In this document: piece by piece, positions 55,580 to 64,000 of the stretch
Numbering within the stretch: position 1 is the stretch's first letter
How the letters are laid out: each line of letters opens with the position of its first letter
Assembly (NCBI GenBank): GCA_902624275.1
Contig: CACNWW010000005.1
Span: 1 to 64,000 of the forward strand
Direction of reading: 5' to 3'
Source: an uncultured Fidelibacterota bacterium
GTDB lineage: Bacteria > Fidelibacterota > Marinisomatia > Marinisomatales > Marinisomataceae
Length of the DNA stretch: 64,000 bases
The notes under the pieces: generated by a model
What the model saw: only the letters and a program-made list of their open reading frames with translations
The model's database searches: none
What the model was told of the DNA's origin: nothing
Translations under genes and position numbers: made by a program

Positions 55580-56131
55580 TTGAAGTTTGATGCAATTTTT
55601 TTAGATAGAGATGGAACTATTAGTCATGATCCTTATGGGTACATAAATGATGTCAAAGATTATGATTTTTTTGATTTTACTTTTGAAGCATTAGAGCTAT
55701 TGCATCAACACAGCGACAAATTTTTCATTGTTACAAATCAATCAGGACTTTCAACGGGTAAAATTGACATCGATAATTTGGAAAGTATTCATGCTTACAT
55801 TAATGATGAGTTCAGAAAAAGAAAACTACCTTTGAAAAATATTTATTTTGCTGATAATTACGATGAAGACTACTTCTCAATGAGAAAACCGGGAATAGGA
55901 ATGTTTCAAAAAGCGTCAGAGGAATTTAATATCGATCTAGAAAATTGTTTGATGATTGGTGATTCAATTGTTGATATGCAAGTTGGGGATAGGCTTAAAA
56001 TGAAAACAATATTTTTATTAACTGGAATGGGAAATGATTATTTGAATGATGTTCAATCTAGTTGCGATGTTGATTTGGTATCTAATAATTTACTTGAAGC
56101 AGCAAAGGATATAAAATTAATATTGCAGTAA
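55580..56131 (+). CDS. HAD-IIIA phosphatase, GmhB/HisB-like
   Basis: A 183-residue hydrolase. TTG at 55580 is chosen because GGAG (55570-55573) is ideally spaced and the next residues are FDAIFLDRDGT, the catalytic motif. FFIVTNQSGLSTGKI (motif II) and MRKPGIGMFQKASEEF (motif III), then MIGDSIVDMQVGDRLKMKTIFL (motif IV) complete the site. The family includes heptose-1,7-bisphosphate phosphatase. The zinc-binding cysteine loop of GmhB is replaced by ADNYDEDYFSMRKP, so the substrate is uncertain. The 3' end overlaps ddl. Confidence 0.85.
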   Translation: MKFDAIFLDRDGTISHDPYGYINDVKDYDFFDFTFEALELLHQHSDKFFIVTNQSGLSTGKIDIDNLESIHAYINDEFRKRKLPLKNIYFADNYDEDYFSMRKPGIGMFQKASEEFNIDLENCLMIGDSIVDMQVGDRLKMKTIFLLTGMGNDYLNDVQSSCDVDLVSNNLLEAAKDIKLILQ

Positions 56132-57015
56132 TATCGGGAGGAAATTCTGAGGAGCGATTAGTTTCTATAAGAACTGGAGAAGCTGTTGCTGAAGCTTGTA
56201 ATCAATTAGGTTATAATACTTCAGTATTTATGCTGGATTCAGATTCAATTGATTTTATCTTAAATGATTTAAAAGCACATGATTTTGTCTTCATTGCATT
56301 GCATGGTTCTTTTGGTGAGGATGGAGTCATTCAATCAATTTTATCAAAAAATAATATTCCTTTTAACGGTTCAGGCGAAAAATCTTCTCGAAATTGCTTT
56401 GATAAATCTGTGACAAAAAAAATTGTTATGAATCAGGGAGTTTTATCTCCAAAATATTATCAAACTTCTTCAAATACATGCAATGATCATATTGATTTCA
56501 AGTCTGAAAAATATATTGTTAAACCTAATTCACAAGGAAGCTCTGTCGGTTTTAGTGTTATTGATAACTTTGAAAGTTTAAATGATGCCATTGATATAGC
56601 TCTAGATTTCGATAACTCAGTATTAATTGAGGAATTTATAGATGGAAGAGAAATTACCGTTCCAATTTTGGGAAATGAACCACTACCTGTTATTGAAATT
56701 AAACCTAAATCTGGTATCTATGATTATAAATCAAAATATACAGTCGGCGAATCAAAATATATTTGTCCTGCGGACTTAATTAATGATAAATATCAATTTG
56801 TTCAAGATTGCGCATTAAGTGTTCATAAGATGCTCAAATGTGATGTTTATTCAAGAGTAGACTTTAAATTTTATGATGATAATTTTTATTTTTTAGAAAT
56901 AAATACTCTTCCTGGAATGACTGAAACTAGTTTATTTCCTATGGCTGCTAAAAGGCATGGATTTTCTTTTAAAGATATAATTAATAAAATTATTAAATTG
57001 TCCTTACAAAAATGA
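56116..57015 (+). CDS. ddl: D-alanine-D-alanine ligase with probable ATT start
   Basis: The first ATG in frame is at 56230, but family-conserved coding sequence continues upstream: INIAVISGGNSEERLVSIRT with the D-Ala-binding Glu in SEER. The frame is open back to 56098 and has no ATG, GTG or TTG there. ATT at 56116, six bases after AAAGGA, is the best start and gives 299 residues, near the usual size. ATP-grasp motifs are FIALHGSFGEDGVIQ, VKPNSQGSSVGF, EEFIDGREITVPI, KYICPADL and LEINTLPGMTETSLFPMAAKRHG. It overlaps the HAD gene by 16 bases. Confidence 0.92.
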   Translation: MNIAVISGGNSEERLVSIRTGEAVAEACNQLGYNTSVFMLDSDSIDFILNDLKAHDFVFIALHGSFGEDGVIQSILSKNNIPFNGSGEKSSRNCFDKSVTKKIVMNQGVLSPKYYQTSSNTCNDHIDFKSEKYIVKPNSQGSSVGFSVIDNFESLNDAIDIALDFDNSVLIEEFIDGREITVPILGNEPLPVIEIKPKSGIYDYKSKYTVGESKYICPADLINDKYQFVQDCALSVHKMLKCDVYSRVDFKFYDDNFYFLEINTLPGMTETSLFPMAAKRHGFSFKDIINKIIKLSLQK

Positions 57016-58385
57016 GCTTAAAATTATATAATTCACTTTCAAGCAAGAAAGAAATTTTCAAACCAATTTCTGAAAATAAAGTTAAAACTTATAGTTGCGG
57101 TCCAACAGTTTATAACGATCCACACATAGGAAATTTTAGAACCTTTGTATTTTATGATTTATTAAATAGAGTTCTTCAGTTAAACGGTTATGAGACGGAA
57201 ACTGCAGTAAATATAACTGACATTGATGACAAGATTATTGATAGAGTTAATCAGGAGAATGCTTCATTAAAGGAAATAACCTCCAAATATGAATCATCAT
57301 TTATGGAATTGTCAAAGTCCTTAAAAATTTTACCAAATAATCATAATCCAAGAGCAACAGAGTATGTTGAAGAAATGATCAAATTCATTCAAGCATTAAT
57401 AGATAAAGATTTAGCATATGAAATGAACGGAAATATTTTTTTTGATATAGAAGCTTATCCAAAATATGGAAAATTTGTCAACATTAGCGACGACCTTGAA
57501 ACTGAAGATAATGAATTATCAAAAAAAAATCGCAATGATTTTACGTTATGGAAAGCAAAAAAAGATTCAGATGGTGATATTTTCTGGAATAGTGAATGGG
57601 GTAAGGGAAGGCCTGGTTGGCATACTGAATGTGCTGTAATGATAAAGACTCTTTTTGATGGTCGTCTTGACATTCATTGTGGTGGTATAGATTTAAAATT
57701 TCCTCATCACGAGAACGAAAGCGCCCAAATAGAGGCTCTTCAAAAACATGATTTAGCTAATTATTGGCTACATGCAGAGCATTTAAATATGGATGATGAG
57801 AAGATGAGCAAGTCATTAGGCAATTTTATTGATGTCAGTACTTTGATTGAGAAAAATGGATCGGATGTAGCCAGGTTATTTCTACTTTCTGCTCATTATA
57901 GGACTAAAGTATCATTCAGTCAAAAAAAATTAGATGAATGCAAAAAAATGATTGAAAAAATTAAAAGATTTGCAAAAAACTTCAATTTTGATAGCAAAAA
58001 TATTGAACTAAAATTTTCAAATGAACATAATTTATTTATTGATGCTCTTAATGATGATTTAAACACTCCAGGAGCGATTGGAGTTTTCTTTAGTTTTATA
58101 TCAGAAATGAATAAAAAAATTGCAGAAAACTCAATAAATGATGCTGATAAAGAAAAATCTTTAGTTTTTTTAAAATTATTTAATTCAATTTTTGATATTT
58201 TAGATTTTAGCAATTTACATAATCAAAGTATTCCAACAGAGTTACAAGATCTACTTATTTCTCGTCAAGAAGCTAGAGAAAATCAAGATTGGAAATTATC
58301 TGATTCGATTAGAGATAAAATTGAGTCTTTAGGCTGGCAGGTTGAAGATACTTCTAGCGGTCAAAACCTCTCTAAAAAGAAATAA
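57012..58385 (+). CDS. cysS: Cysteinyl-tRNA synthetase
   Basis: A 457-residue class I synthetase. CGPTVYNDPHIGNFR (about 28-42) holds the zinc Cys and the HIGH-type motif as HIGN; GWHTECAVM and HCGGIDLKFPHHENE supply further zinc ligands; KMSKSLGNF is near 264. The C-terminal domain ends in a Lys-rich tail. It overlaps ddl by 4 bases. A tRNA cluster follows after 67 bases. Confidence 0.97.
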   Translation: MSLKLYNSLSSKKEIFKPISENKVKTYSCGPTVYNDPHIGNFRTFVFYDLLNRVLQLNGYETETAVNITDIDDKIIDRVNQENASLKEITSKYESSFMELSKSLKILPNNHNPRATEYVEEMIKFIQALIDKDLAYEMNGNIFFDIEAYPKYGKFVNISDDLETEDNELSKKNRNDFTLWKAKKDSDGDIFWNSEWGKGRPGWHTECAVMIKTLFDGRLDIHCGGIDLKFPHHENESAQIEALQKHDLANYWLHAEHLNMDDEKMSKSLGNFIDVSTLIEKNGSDVARLFLLSAHYRTKVSFSQKKLDECKKMIEKIKRFAKNFNFDSKNIELKFSNEHNLFIDALNDDLNTPGAIGVFFSFISEMNKKIAENSINDADKEKSLVFLKLFNSIFDILDFSNLHNQSIPTELQDLLISRQEARENQDWKLSDSIRDKIESLGWQVEDTSSGQNLSKKK

Positions 58386-58386
58386 T

Positions 58387-58414
58387 TTGTTTTCCTGATA
58401 AATCTTCTTATATT
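58387..58414 (+). promoter_or_regulatory. Possible promoter for the tRNA-tuf unit
   Basis: TTGTTT (58387-58392), a 16-base spacer and TATATT (58409-58414) lie directly after cysS, 38 bases before the first tRNA. A plausible sigma-70-type site; weak -35. Confidence 0.35.
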
Positions 58415-58452
58415 TCGTCGCTTTTGCCTACGCGTGCGTGTATACATACATT

Positions 58453-58525
58453 GCCGGTGTAGCTCAGTTGGTAGAGCAGCTGATTTGTAATCAGCGGGTC
58501 GGGGGTTCAAATCCTCTCGCCGGCT
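58453..58525 (+). tRNA. tRNA-Thr (TGT)
   Basis: A 73-base cloverleaf. The acceptor stem GCCGGTG pairs with CGCCGGC, the anticodon loop is TTTGTAA with TGT, and the T loop is TTCAAAT. First of four tRNAs before tuf. CCA is not encoded. Confidence 0.95.
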
Positions 58526-58599
58526 CAGTTTTTAAGGGTAAAAAGCAAGGTATTTGAAAATTTTTTTGATCTTACTATCAGGATTGAGTTTAGGATTTC

Positions 58600-58682
58600 G
58601 GGCAAATGGCCGAGTGGTTAAAGGCAGCAGACTGTAAATCTGCCGACGTAAGTCTACGGAGGTTCGAATCCTTCTTTGCCCA
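58600..58682 (+). tRNA. tRNA-Tyr (GTA)
   Basis: An 83-base class II tRNA with a long variable arm. Acceptor GGGCAAA pairs with TTTGCCC; the anticodon loop CTGTAAA holds GTA; the T loop is TTCGAAT. CCA is not encoded. Confidence 0.95.
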
Positions 58683-58690
58683 CAGGATTT

Positions 58691-58763
58691 GCGAGTGTAG
58701 CTCAGTTGGTAGAGCATCAGCCTTCCAAGCTGAGGGTCGCGCGTTCGAATCGCGTCACTCGCT
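58691..58763 (+). tRNA. tRNA-Gly (TCC)
   Basis: A 73-base tRNA. Acceptor GCGAGTG pairs with CACTCGC; the anticodon loop CTTCCAA holds TCC; T loop TTCGAAT. CCA is not encoded. Confidence 0.95.
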
Positions 58764-58771
58764 CAATAATT

Positions 58772-58844
58772 GCCTGCGTAGCTCAGTAGGTAGAGCACTT
58801 CGTTGGTAACGAAGAGGTCACCGGTTCAATCCCGGTCGTAGGCT
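58772..58844 (+). tRNA. tRNA-Thr (GGT)
   Basis: A 73-base tRNA. Acceptor GCCTGCG pairs with CGTAGGC (one G-U); anticodon loop TTGGTAA holds GGT; T loop TTCAATC. It is the last tRNA before tuf, as in the E. coli thrU-tyrU-glyT-thrT-tufB unit. Confidence 0.95.
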
Positions 58845-58886
58845 CAAAAAAATATAAATAATTGTTAAAAACAAGGAGATAACAAA

Positions 58887-60080
58887 ATGGCTAAAGAAAC
58901 ATTTGTTAGAAATAAGCCTCACTGTAATATCGGTACTATCGGTCACGTTGACCATGGTAAGACTACTTTGACTGCTGCAATTACGCAAACCCAGTCTAAT
59001 CTAGGTTTAGCAGCTAAACGTGATTTTGACACTATTGATAATGCACCTGAGGAAAAAGAAAGAGGTATTACAATTTCAACTTCACACGTTGAATATGAGA
59101 CAGCTAACCGCCACTATGCGCACGTTGACTGTCCTGGTCACGCCGACTACATTAAAAACATGATTACAGGAGCAGCTCAAATGGATGGAGCTATTCTTGT
59201 TGTTAGTGCAGCTGATGGTCCTATGCCTCAAACAAGAGAACACGTATTGCTTGCTCGTCAGGTTAACGTACCAAGTATTGTTGTTTTCATGAATAAGGTT
59301 GACCAAGTTGACGATCCTGAATTGTTAGAATTGGTTGAGATGGAATTAAGAGATCTTTTAAGCGAATACAAATTTGATGGTGACAATACACCTATCGTTA
59401 AAGGTAGTGCTTTAAAAGCTCTTGAAAATCCTGATGATGCTGAAGCGGTAAAATGTATTGCAGAGCTAATGGATGCTTGTGATTCATTTATACCTCAACC
59501 AGAACGTGCAGTAGATAAACCTTTCTTAATGCCTGTTGAAGATGTTTTCAGTATTACTGGTAGAGGAACTGTTGGTACTGGAAGAATCGAATCAGGAAAG
59601 ATTAAAGTTGGTGAAGAAGTAGAAGTTGTTGGTCTTGAAAATAAAATAGGTACCACAACAGTTACTGGTGTTGAAATGTTCCAAAAAATTCTTGAAGAAG
59701 GTGAAGCTGGTGATAATGCAGGCCTTTTGTTAAGAGGTGTTGAAAAAGAAGACCTTAAAAGAGGTGTTGTTTTAGCAGCCAAAGGATCAATCACACCACA
59801 TACCAAATTCAAAGCTGAAGTATATGTTTTGAAGAAAGAAGAAGGTGGAAGACATACTCCATTTTTTAAAAATTACAGACCTCAGTTTTACTTCCGAACA
59901 ACGGACGTAACTGGTGTTGTTTCATTGCCTGAAGGTACTGAAATGGTTATGCCTGGAGATACTGTGGAAATGGATGTTGAGTTAATTACACCGATTGCTA
60001 TGGATAAATCTCTTAGGTTTGCTATTAGAGAAGGTGGACACACCGTTGGAGCTGGAGTAGTAACTACTGTAGTTGACTAA
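58887..60080 (+). CDS. tuf: Elongation factor Tu
   Basis: A 397-residue GTPase that carries aminoacyl-tRNA to the ribosome. G1 GHVDHGKTT (about 19-26), G2 RGITI, G3 DCPGHADY and G4 NKVDQ are intact, with domain II and III following, ending in [15 protein letters not shown] strong AAGGAG ribosome site precedes the ATG. Codon use is visibly richer in C-ending codons (e.g. CAC, AAC) than neighbours, as expected for a highly expressed gene. The stop overlaps rpmG. Confidence 0.99.
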   Translation: MAKETFVRNKPHCNIGTIGHVDHGKTTLTAAITQTQSNLGLAAKRDFDTIDNAPEEKERGITISTSHVEYETANRHYAHVDCPGHADYIKNMITGAAQMDGAILVVSAADGPMPQTREHVLLARQVNVPSIVVFMNKVDQVDDPELLELVEMELRDLLSEYKFDGDNTPIVKGSALKALENPDDAEAVKCIAELMDACDSFIPQPERAVDKPFLMPVEDVFSITGRGTVGTGRIESGKIKVGEEVEVVGLENKIGTTTVTGVEMFQKILEEGEAGDNAGLLLRGVEKEDLKRGVVLAAKGSITPHTKFKAEVYVLKKEEGGRHTPFFKNYRPQFYFRTTDVTGVVSLPEGTEMVMPGDTVEMDVELITPIAMDKSLRFAIREGGHTVGAGVVTTVVD

Positions 60081-60244
60081 TGGCTGGTAATAGCAAAAGA
60101 GCAATTGTAAGACTTGAGAGCACTGCAGGGACAGGGTATCGTTATACTGTTACTAAAAATAAGAGTAAACATCCCGACAAGCTTGAATATAAAAAGTTTG
60201 ACCCTGTAGCTCGCAAGCATGTTCTTTTTAAAGAAATTAAATAG
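60080..60244 (+). CDS. rpmG: Ribosomal protein bL33, cysteine-free form
   Basis: A 54-residue protein starting [20 protein letters not shown] and ending [16 protein letters not shown]. The usual positions of two CxxC pairs are STAGT and DPVARK, so it is the zinc-independent type. Overlaps tuf by one base (TAATG) and is followed by tRNA-Trp after 5 bases. Confidence 0.93.
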   Translation: MAGNSKRAIVRLESTAGTGYRYTVTKNKSKHPDKLEYKKFDPVARKHVLFKEIK

Positions 60245-60249
60245 CATAT

Positions 60250-60322
60250 AGGTGAGTAGCTCAATTGGTAGAGCATCGGTCTCCAAAACCGGGGGTTGCG
60301 GGTTCAATTCCTGCCTCACCTG
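60250..60322 (+). tRNA. tRNA-Trp (CCA)
   Basis: A 73-base tRNA. Acceptor AGGTGAG pairs with CTCACCT with discriminator G; anticodon loop CTCCAAA holds CCA; T loop TTCAATT. It lies between rpmG and secE, a common place for trnW. Confidence 0.96.
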
Positions 60323-60338
60323 CGACAAAGGATAGAAA

Positions 60339-60521
60339 ATGTTTAAAAGAATAAAAGATTTTTTAAATCAGGTTTACATGGAAATGAACAAGGTTTCATG
60401 GCCATCATATAATGAGTTGAGAGGATCTACTTATTTAATTATTGTCTTTTTTCTTTTATTTGTTCTTTTTTTGTTTGGTATTGATTGGGTAATTCAAAGA
60501 TTTATGAGAGTGTTGCTATGA
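60339..60521 (+). CDS. secE: Protein translocase subunit SecE
   Basis: A 60-residue protein. An amphipathic N-terminal helix with FLNQVYMEMNKVSWPSYNEL, the conserved SecE segment, precedes a single membrane helix (about 33-52). AAAGGATAG supplies the ribosome site. Its stop overlaps the nusG start (ATGA). Confidence 0.95.
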   Translation: MFKRIKDFLNQVYMEMNKVSWPSYNELRGSTYLIIVFFLLFVLFLFGIDWVIQRFMRVLL

Positions 60522-61051
60522 ATTGGTATAGTTTAAGAGTGATGTCAGGTAAAGAAAATAAGGTGAAAGACACTATTTTCAGAGAACTTGATTTTAAAAA
60601 TGACTTGAAAGCTAATGTTGAGGAAATTTTAATCCCAACTGAAAACATAGTTGATATCAAAAATGGTAAGAAGACTGTGAAAGAAAAAAGCTTATTGCCT
60701 GGATATATTTTGGTTAAGATGACCATGAATAATGAAACAAAATTTTTTATTGAAAGCGTTGATGGCGTTATGAGTTTTGTCGGTCCTAAAGGAAGTCCTC
60801 AGCCTGTTACTGAAGTTGAAATGTCTCGTTATCTTGTTTCTTCTGATGGAGACGACATTTCTTCTGAAGATTTTGAAGATATTCCATTTAAAGTTGGAGA
60901 TTCTGTAAAGGTTATTGATGGACCATTTAAAGAATTCAACGGTCTTGTACAAGAGGTAAATGATAGAAATAGAATTAAAGTAAATGTTAATATTTTTGGA
61001 AGGCCTACTCCTATTGAGTTGAGTGTGAACCAAATTTTAAGTGAAAGTTAA
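60518..61051 (+). CDS. nusG: Transcription termination/antitermination factor NusG
   Basis: A 177-residue protein. NGN domain begins [16 protein letters not shown], with [12 protein letters not shown] and [18 protein letters not shown]. The KOW domain is [27 protein letters not shown] 60518 overlaps the secE stop, preferred over an upstream in-frame ATG that would lie inside secE. NusG binds RNA polymerase and links it to the ribosome. Confidence 0.97.
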   Translation: MNWYSLRVMSGKENKVKDTIFRELDFKNDLKANVEEILIPTENIVDIKNGKKTVKEKSLLPGYILVKMTMNNETKFFIESVDGVMSFVGPKGSPQPVTEVEMSRYLVSSDGDDISSEDFEDIPFKVGDSVKVIDGPFKEFNGLVQEVNDRNRIKVNVNIFGRPTPIELSVNQILSES

Positions 61052-61052
61052 A

Positions 61053-61481
61053 ATGGCTGAAAAAGAAAAAACTGGTTTAATTAAATTGCAAATCGCAGCT
61101 GGACAAGCTAATCCAGCTCCACCTGTTGGTCCTGCACTTGGTCAGCATGGTGTAAATATCATGGATTTTTGTAATGCATTTAATGATGCAACTAAAGAAT
61201 TGCAGGGAATGTTAACTCCAGTAATTATTACTGTTTATAAAGATAGATCTTTCACATTTGAAACTAAATCTCCACCTGCATCAACTCTTATTATGAAAGA
61301 ATTAAAAATGAAAAAAGGTTCGCAAGAGCCAAATAAAGATAAAGTTGGAACCATAAACATGGCTCAGTGTAAAAAAATCGCTGAAATTAAAATGAAAGAT
61401 TTAAATGCTCACACATTAGATCAAGCTGCAGAAATGATTGCTGGAACTGCTGTTAGTATGGGAATTGAGGTCGAAAGATGA
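61053..61481 (+). CDS. rplK: Ribosomal protein uL11
   Basis: A 142-residue protein: [35 protein letters not shown], the conserved N-terminal domain, then the RNA-binding C-terminal domain with [16 protein letters not shown] and [23 protein letters not shown] 61053 follows the nusG stop by one base; an in-frame GTG at 61041 is less likely. It overlaps rplA by 4 bases. Confidence 0.98.
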   Translation: MAEKEKTGLIKLQIAAGQANPAPPVGPALGQHGVNIMDFCNAFNDATKELQGMLTPVIITVYKDRSFTFETKSPPASTLIMKELKMKKGSQEPNKDKVGTINMAQCKKIAEIKMKDLNAHTLDQAAEMIAGTAVSMGIEVER

Positions 61482-62158
61482 AAGCAACTAAGTTTTCAAA
61501 ATCAGTAAATGAAACATTGGATTCTTCAAAGCTTTACAGCTTGGAAGAAGCCTTTAATATGTTGATGAGTTTTAAAAGAGAATCATTTAATGAGTCAGTC
61601 GATGTTGCTTTTAACCTAGGGGTAGATCCAAGACATGCTGAAGAAAATATAAGATTAAGTATTAATTTACCTCATGGAATTGGAAAAGAGGTTTCAGTCT
61701 TAGCAATAGTAAATGCAGATAAAGAGGCAGAAGCAAAAGATGCTGGCGCTGATTTCGTAGGTAAAGATGAATTTTTAGATAAGATTAAAGCTGGTTGGAC
61801 TGATGTTGATAAAATTGTAGTTACACCAGATCTTATGGTTGAATTAGGTAAGCTAGGTAAGGTTCTTGGACCCAAAGGTTTAATGCCTAATCCTAAATCT
61901 GGTACCGTAACAAATGATGTTGCAAAAGCTATTAAAGAGCTTAAAGCAGGAAAACTTGATGCAAGAGTTGAAAAAAATGGTATTTTACAATCTTCGATTG
62001 GTAAAACATCATTTACAGAAAAGCAATTAAAGGAAAATTTTAACACTCTTCAAAGTGCTGTTATGTCAGCTAAACCAAATTCATTTAAAGGTAAGTATTT
62101 AAAGTCGATTAGTATTTCATCAACTTTAGGCCCAGGAATTAAGATAGGAACAGAATAA
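61478..62158 (+). CDS. rplA: Ribosomal protein uL1
   Basis: A 226-residue protein: [62 protein letters not shown] and [26 protein letters not shown]1 commonly binds its own mRNA; no clear binding site was identified here. Overlaps rplK. Confidence 0.98.
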   Translation: MKATKFSKSVNETLDSSKLYSLEEAFNMLMSFKRESFNESVDVAFNLGVDPRHAEENIRLSINLPHGIGKEVSVLAIVNADKEAEAKDAGADFVGKDEFLDKIKAGWTDVDKIVVTPDLMVELGKLGKVLGPKGLMPNPKSGTVTNDVAKAIKELKAGKLDARVEKNGILQSSIGKTSFTEKQLKENFNTLQSAVMSAKPNSFKGKYLKSISISSTLGPGIKIGTE

Positions 62159-62160
62159 TT

Positions 62161-62676
62161 ATGCCTAGTAATAAAAATTTACAAGCCGTTAAAAATTTAA
62201 CAGAAAAATTAGATAAAGCTAATGCTATCTATTTCACAGATTATCTTGGATTAGACGTAGTGAGCATTACCAAACTGAGAAAAGAATTTGTATCGAACGA
62301 TGTAGAATTTACTATTGCAAAGAATACGCTAATAAAACTTGCTGCTAAAGATGTTGGTATGGAAGGATTAGATGATTTTTTGAATGGTCCAACAGCTATG
62401 GCATTAAGTTATAATGATCCAACAGATCCTGCAAAAGTAATAAAGAATTTTTTAAAAGATTTTGATAAGCCTGCTGTAAAAGGTATGATATTAGATGGAC
62501 AGGTGTTTCAGGGAGAAGAGTTTGAAAAAATTGCAAATCTTCCTTCAAAAGAACAGTTATTGTCCAAACTTGTTGGAATGTTAAATTCTCCAATGTCCAA
62601 GCTTAGCAGCACATTAGGTAGTCCTGTATCTGGCTTATTAGGAGCACTTGAACAATTAAACTCAAAGAAAGGGTAG
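62161..62676 (+). CDS. rplJ: Ribosomal protein uL10
   Basis: A 171-residue stalk-base protein: [49 protein letters not shown], and a C-terminal L7/L12-binding helix with [17 protein letters not shown]. Only two bases separate it from rplA, so the usual long L10 leader is absent. Confidence 0.97.
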   Translation: MPSNKNLQAVKNLTEKLDKANAIYFTDYLGLDVVSITKLRKEFVSNDVEFTIAKNTLIKLAAKDVGMEGLDDFLNGPTAMALSYNDPTDPAKVIKNFLKDFDKPAVKGMILDGQVFQGEEFEKIANLPSKEQLLSKLVGMLNSPMSKLSSTLGSPVSGLLGALEQLNSKKG

Positions 62677-62681
62677 TTAAA

Positions 62682-63062
62682 ATGAGCGTTAAAAGAGAAG
62701 ATGTATTAAAATATCTTGAAGAAGCAAATATGATTGAAATATCTGAGCTAGTCAAAGATATAGAAGATAAATTTGGTGTTACTGCCGCTGTACCTGTTGC
62801 AGCTGCTGCTACTGGAGGAGCTGCTGAAGGAGCTGCTGAAGGTGGAGAAAAAAGTAGTTTTGATGTTGTTCTAGCAGCTGCTGGACAGTCAAAAATCTCA
62901 GTAATTAAAGTTGTTAGAGAACTTTCTGGTCTTGGATTAAAAGAAGCTAAAGAATTGGTTGATTCTGCTCCTAAGGCTGTTAAAGAAGGCGTCCCAAAAG
63001 ATGAGGCTGAAACTATTAAGTCTCAACTTGAAGAGGCCGGAGCTACAGTAGAATTAAAGTAA
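62682..63062 (+). CDS. rplL: Ribosomal protein bL12
   Basis: A 126-residue stalk protein. N-terminal dimerisation domain (about 1-35), Ala/Gly-rich hinge ([17 protein letters not shown]) and the C-terminal factor-binding domain with [34 protein letters not shown]. Follows rplJ after five bases. Confidence 0.98.
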   Translation: MSVKREDVLKYLEEANMIEISELVKDIEDKFGVTAAVPVAAAATGGAAEGAAEGGEKSSFDVVLAAAGQSKISVIKVVRELSGLGLKEAKELVDSAPKAVKEGVPKDEAETIKSQLEEAGATVELK

Positions 63063-63114
63063 TAGTACTAAAAAAGTATATATTAATTAACCAATTTTTT
63101 GGAGGAAATCTATC

Positions 63115-64000
63115 TTGAGACAAGATAAGCTAAACAATAGACATAATTTTGAGAAAATAACAACTACCAATGAACTGCCAAATCTCTTAGATTTGCAAGT
63201 CGGCTCATTTCATGATTTTTTACAGGAAAATATCAATCCTAAAGAAAGAGAAATGTTTGGGTTACACGAGGCGTTTGCTTCAATTTTTCCTTTACAGGAT
63301 AATCATGAAAACTATATTTTAGAATATAAAAGTTACACAATAGGAAAAGCTAGATACACCCCTAGGGAGTGCTCTGATAGGGGAATTACTTACAGTGTTC
63401 CTTTAACAGTTCAACTTCGTCTTAAAATTACTGATGAAAAAGACAAAAAGAAGTTCGCTCAAGTAATTGATCAAGATGTTTATTTTGGTAATATCCCTTA
63501 TATGACAGACAAAGGAACATTTATTATCAATGGAGCTGAAAGAACTGTTGTTACACAACTTCAAAGATCACCAGGTGCATTTTTTGATCAAAAATTTCAT
63601 CCTAATGGTGCAAAACTTTATAATGCGCGTATTATTCCTATTAGAGGTTCATGGATAGATTTTACAACCGATATTAATGATGTTCTTTTTACAATTATTG
63701 ACAGAAAAAGAAAATTCCCAGCTACAATGCTTTTGAGATCTTTAGGATTTAGTTCAGATGAAGATATTTATAATGCTTTTGAATTAATCCTTAATCTTGA
63801 TCCATCAAAAATTGATTTGGAAAAATTGAGTCATTATGTTGTTGTTGAAGATATCATAGATCACGAAACCGGAGAGCTTTTTATTGAAAGTGGAAAAGAA
63901 TTAAATGAATCAACAATTAGTATATTAAGGAAGAATAAAACAGAATCAATTAAAGTTGTTGATGTAAGAAATAACATTGATAGTATGATGATTCATAACA
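63115..64000 (+). CDS. rpoB: RNA polymerase beta subunit, N-terminal part
   Basis: The gene is cut by the right edge after 295 codons. Start is TTG at 63115 with GGAGG at 63101-63105, nine bases ahead; the next in-frame Met would lose the conserved N-terminus. Visible motifs: LPNLLDLQVGSFHDFL, YTPRECSDRGITYSVPLTV, YFGNIPYMTDKGTFIINGAERTVVTQLQRSPGAFF. Position after rplL is the universal order. It is absent from gene calls that require a stop within the window. Confidence 0.97.
   Translation, partial: MRQDKLNNRHNFEKITTTNELPNLLDLQVGSFHDFLQENINPKEREMFGLHEAFASIFPLQDNHENYILEYKSYTIGKARYTPRECSDRGITYSVPLTVQLRLKITDEKDKKKFAQVIDQDVYFGNIPYMTDKGTFIINGAERTVVTQLQRSPGAFFDQKFHPNGAKLYNARIIPIRGSWIDFTTDINDVLFTIIDRKRKFPATMLLRSLGFSSDEDIYNAFELILNLDPSKIDLEKLSHYVVVEDIIDHETGELFIESGKELNESTISILRKNKTESIKVVDVRNNIDSMMIHN

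Noticed and set aside
56104-56131. Programmed -1 frameshift fusing the HAD gene to ddl
   Set aside because: The frames do differ by -1, but no slippery heptamer in the correct phase was found in the overlap; an ATT start with a well-placed AAAGGA explains it better.
58532-58809. Open frames crossing the tRNA cluster on both strands
   Set aside because: They run through the tRNA genes and are fortuitous.
60077-60328. Minus-strand open frame over rpmG and tRNA-Trp
   Set aside because: It lies antisense to a ribosomal protein gene and a tRNA; fortuitous.
62150-62165. L10 autoregulatory leader before rplJ
   Set aside because: Only two bases separate rplA and rplJ; there is no room for a leader.

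Overview
The window is a compact, strongly AT-rich (roughly 30% G+C by eye) chromosomal segment of a free-living Gram-negative bacterium. Lipoprotein, LPS and outer-membrane functions (lnt, lapAB-like, lolA-like, a TonB receptor) and a meso-diaminopimelate type MurE (DNPR motif) show a diderm cell envelope. The batABCDE operon, the long form of IspG, the Ala/Glu-rich tail on ribosomal protein S16 and the folK-dNK and ftsK-lolA gene orders point to the FCB group. Readable Shine-Dalgarno sites, tight packing and frequent TTG starts suggest a streamlined marine lineage such as Marinimicrobia (SAR406). That assignment is inference from gene content; no rRNA gene is present.

Layout. 1-4052: end of an M23 peptidase, miaB, a lapA/lapB-like pair and a SPOR protein. 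4053-8617: an OPT transporter on the minus strand, divergent from a small exported His/Cys protein and a TonB receptor with two His/Asp-rich insertions, possibly a metal-uptake locus. 8662-14696: polA, alr, a structured intergenic element, tRNA-fMet, an M19 dipeptidase and (minus strand) an RlmB-like methyltransferase. 14702-22689: arfB, an unknown exported protein, murE-murF-mraY, ispG, an MscS channel and dut. 22690-24851: groES-groEL with a sigma-54-type promoter and an intrinsic terminator. 24868-29901: folK, a deoxynucleoside kinase, a 47-aa membrane protein, a beta-barrel protein, rsmE, HIT and an unusually short SMC protein. 29985-35268: rpsP-trmD-rplS without rimM, an MFS permease, yicC-gmk-rpoZ and ung. 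35365-44329: dnaB, rsh, ruvX, lnt, truA, a DegP-like lipoprotein, a DUF4321-like protein, tatA and gatA. 44329-49859: batABCDE and a SPOR protein. 49859-58385: yebC, ruvC, ruvA, gcvT, ftsK, a lolA-like gene, a HAD phosphatase, ddl and cysS. 58453-64000: tRNA-Thr-Tyr-Gly-Thr, tuf, rpmG, tRNA-Trp, secE, nusG, rplKAJL and the start of rpoB, the classical tuf-to-rpoB order.

Most genes are on the plus strand with overlapping stops and starts (TAATG, ATGA, TGATG), so most blocks are probably long co-transcribed units. No gene-free stretch exceeds 300 bases; the longest, 12474-12620, holds a long imperfect inverted repeat. No IS element, CRISPR array, prophage or integrase was seen.

The most unusual items are an SMC protein with intact ATPase heads but no hinge and about half the usual length; a sigma-54-type promoter before groESL; a ddl gene whose essential N-terminus lies upstream of any ATG/GTG/TTG codon, implying an ATT start; and the His/Asp-rich TonB receptor locus with an OPT permease.
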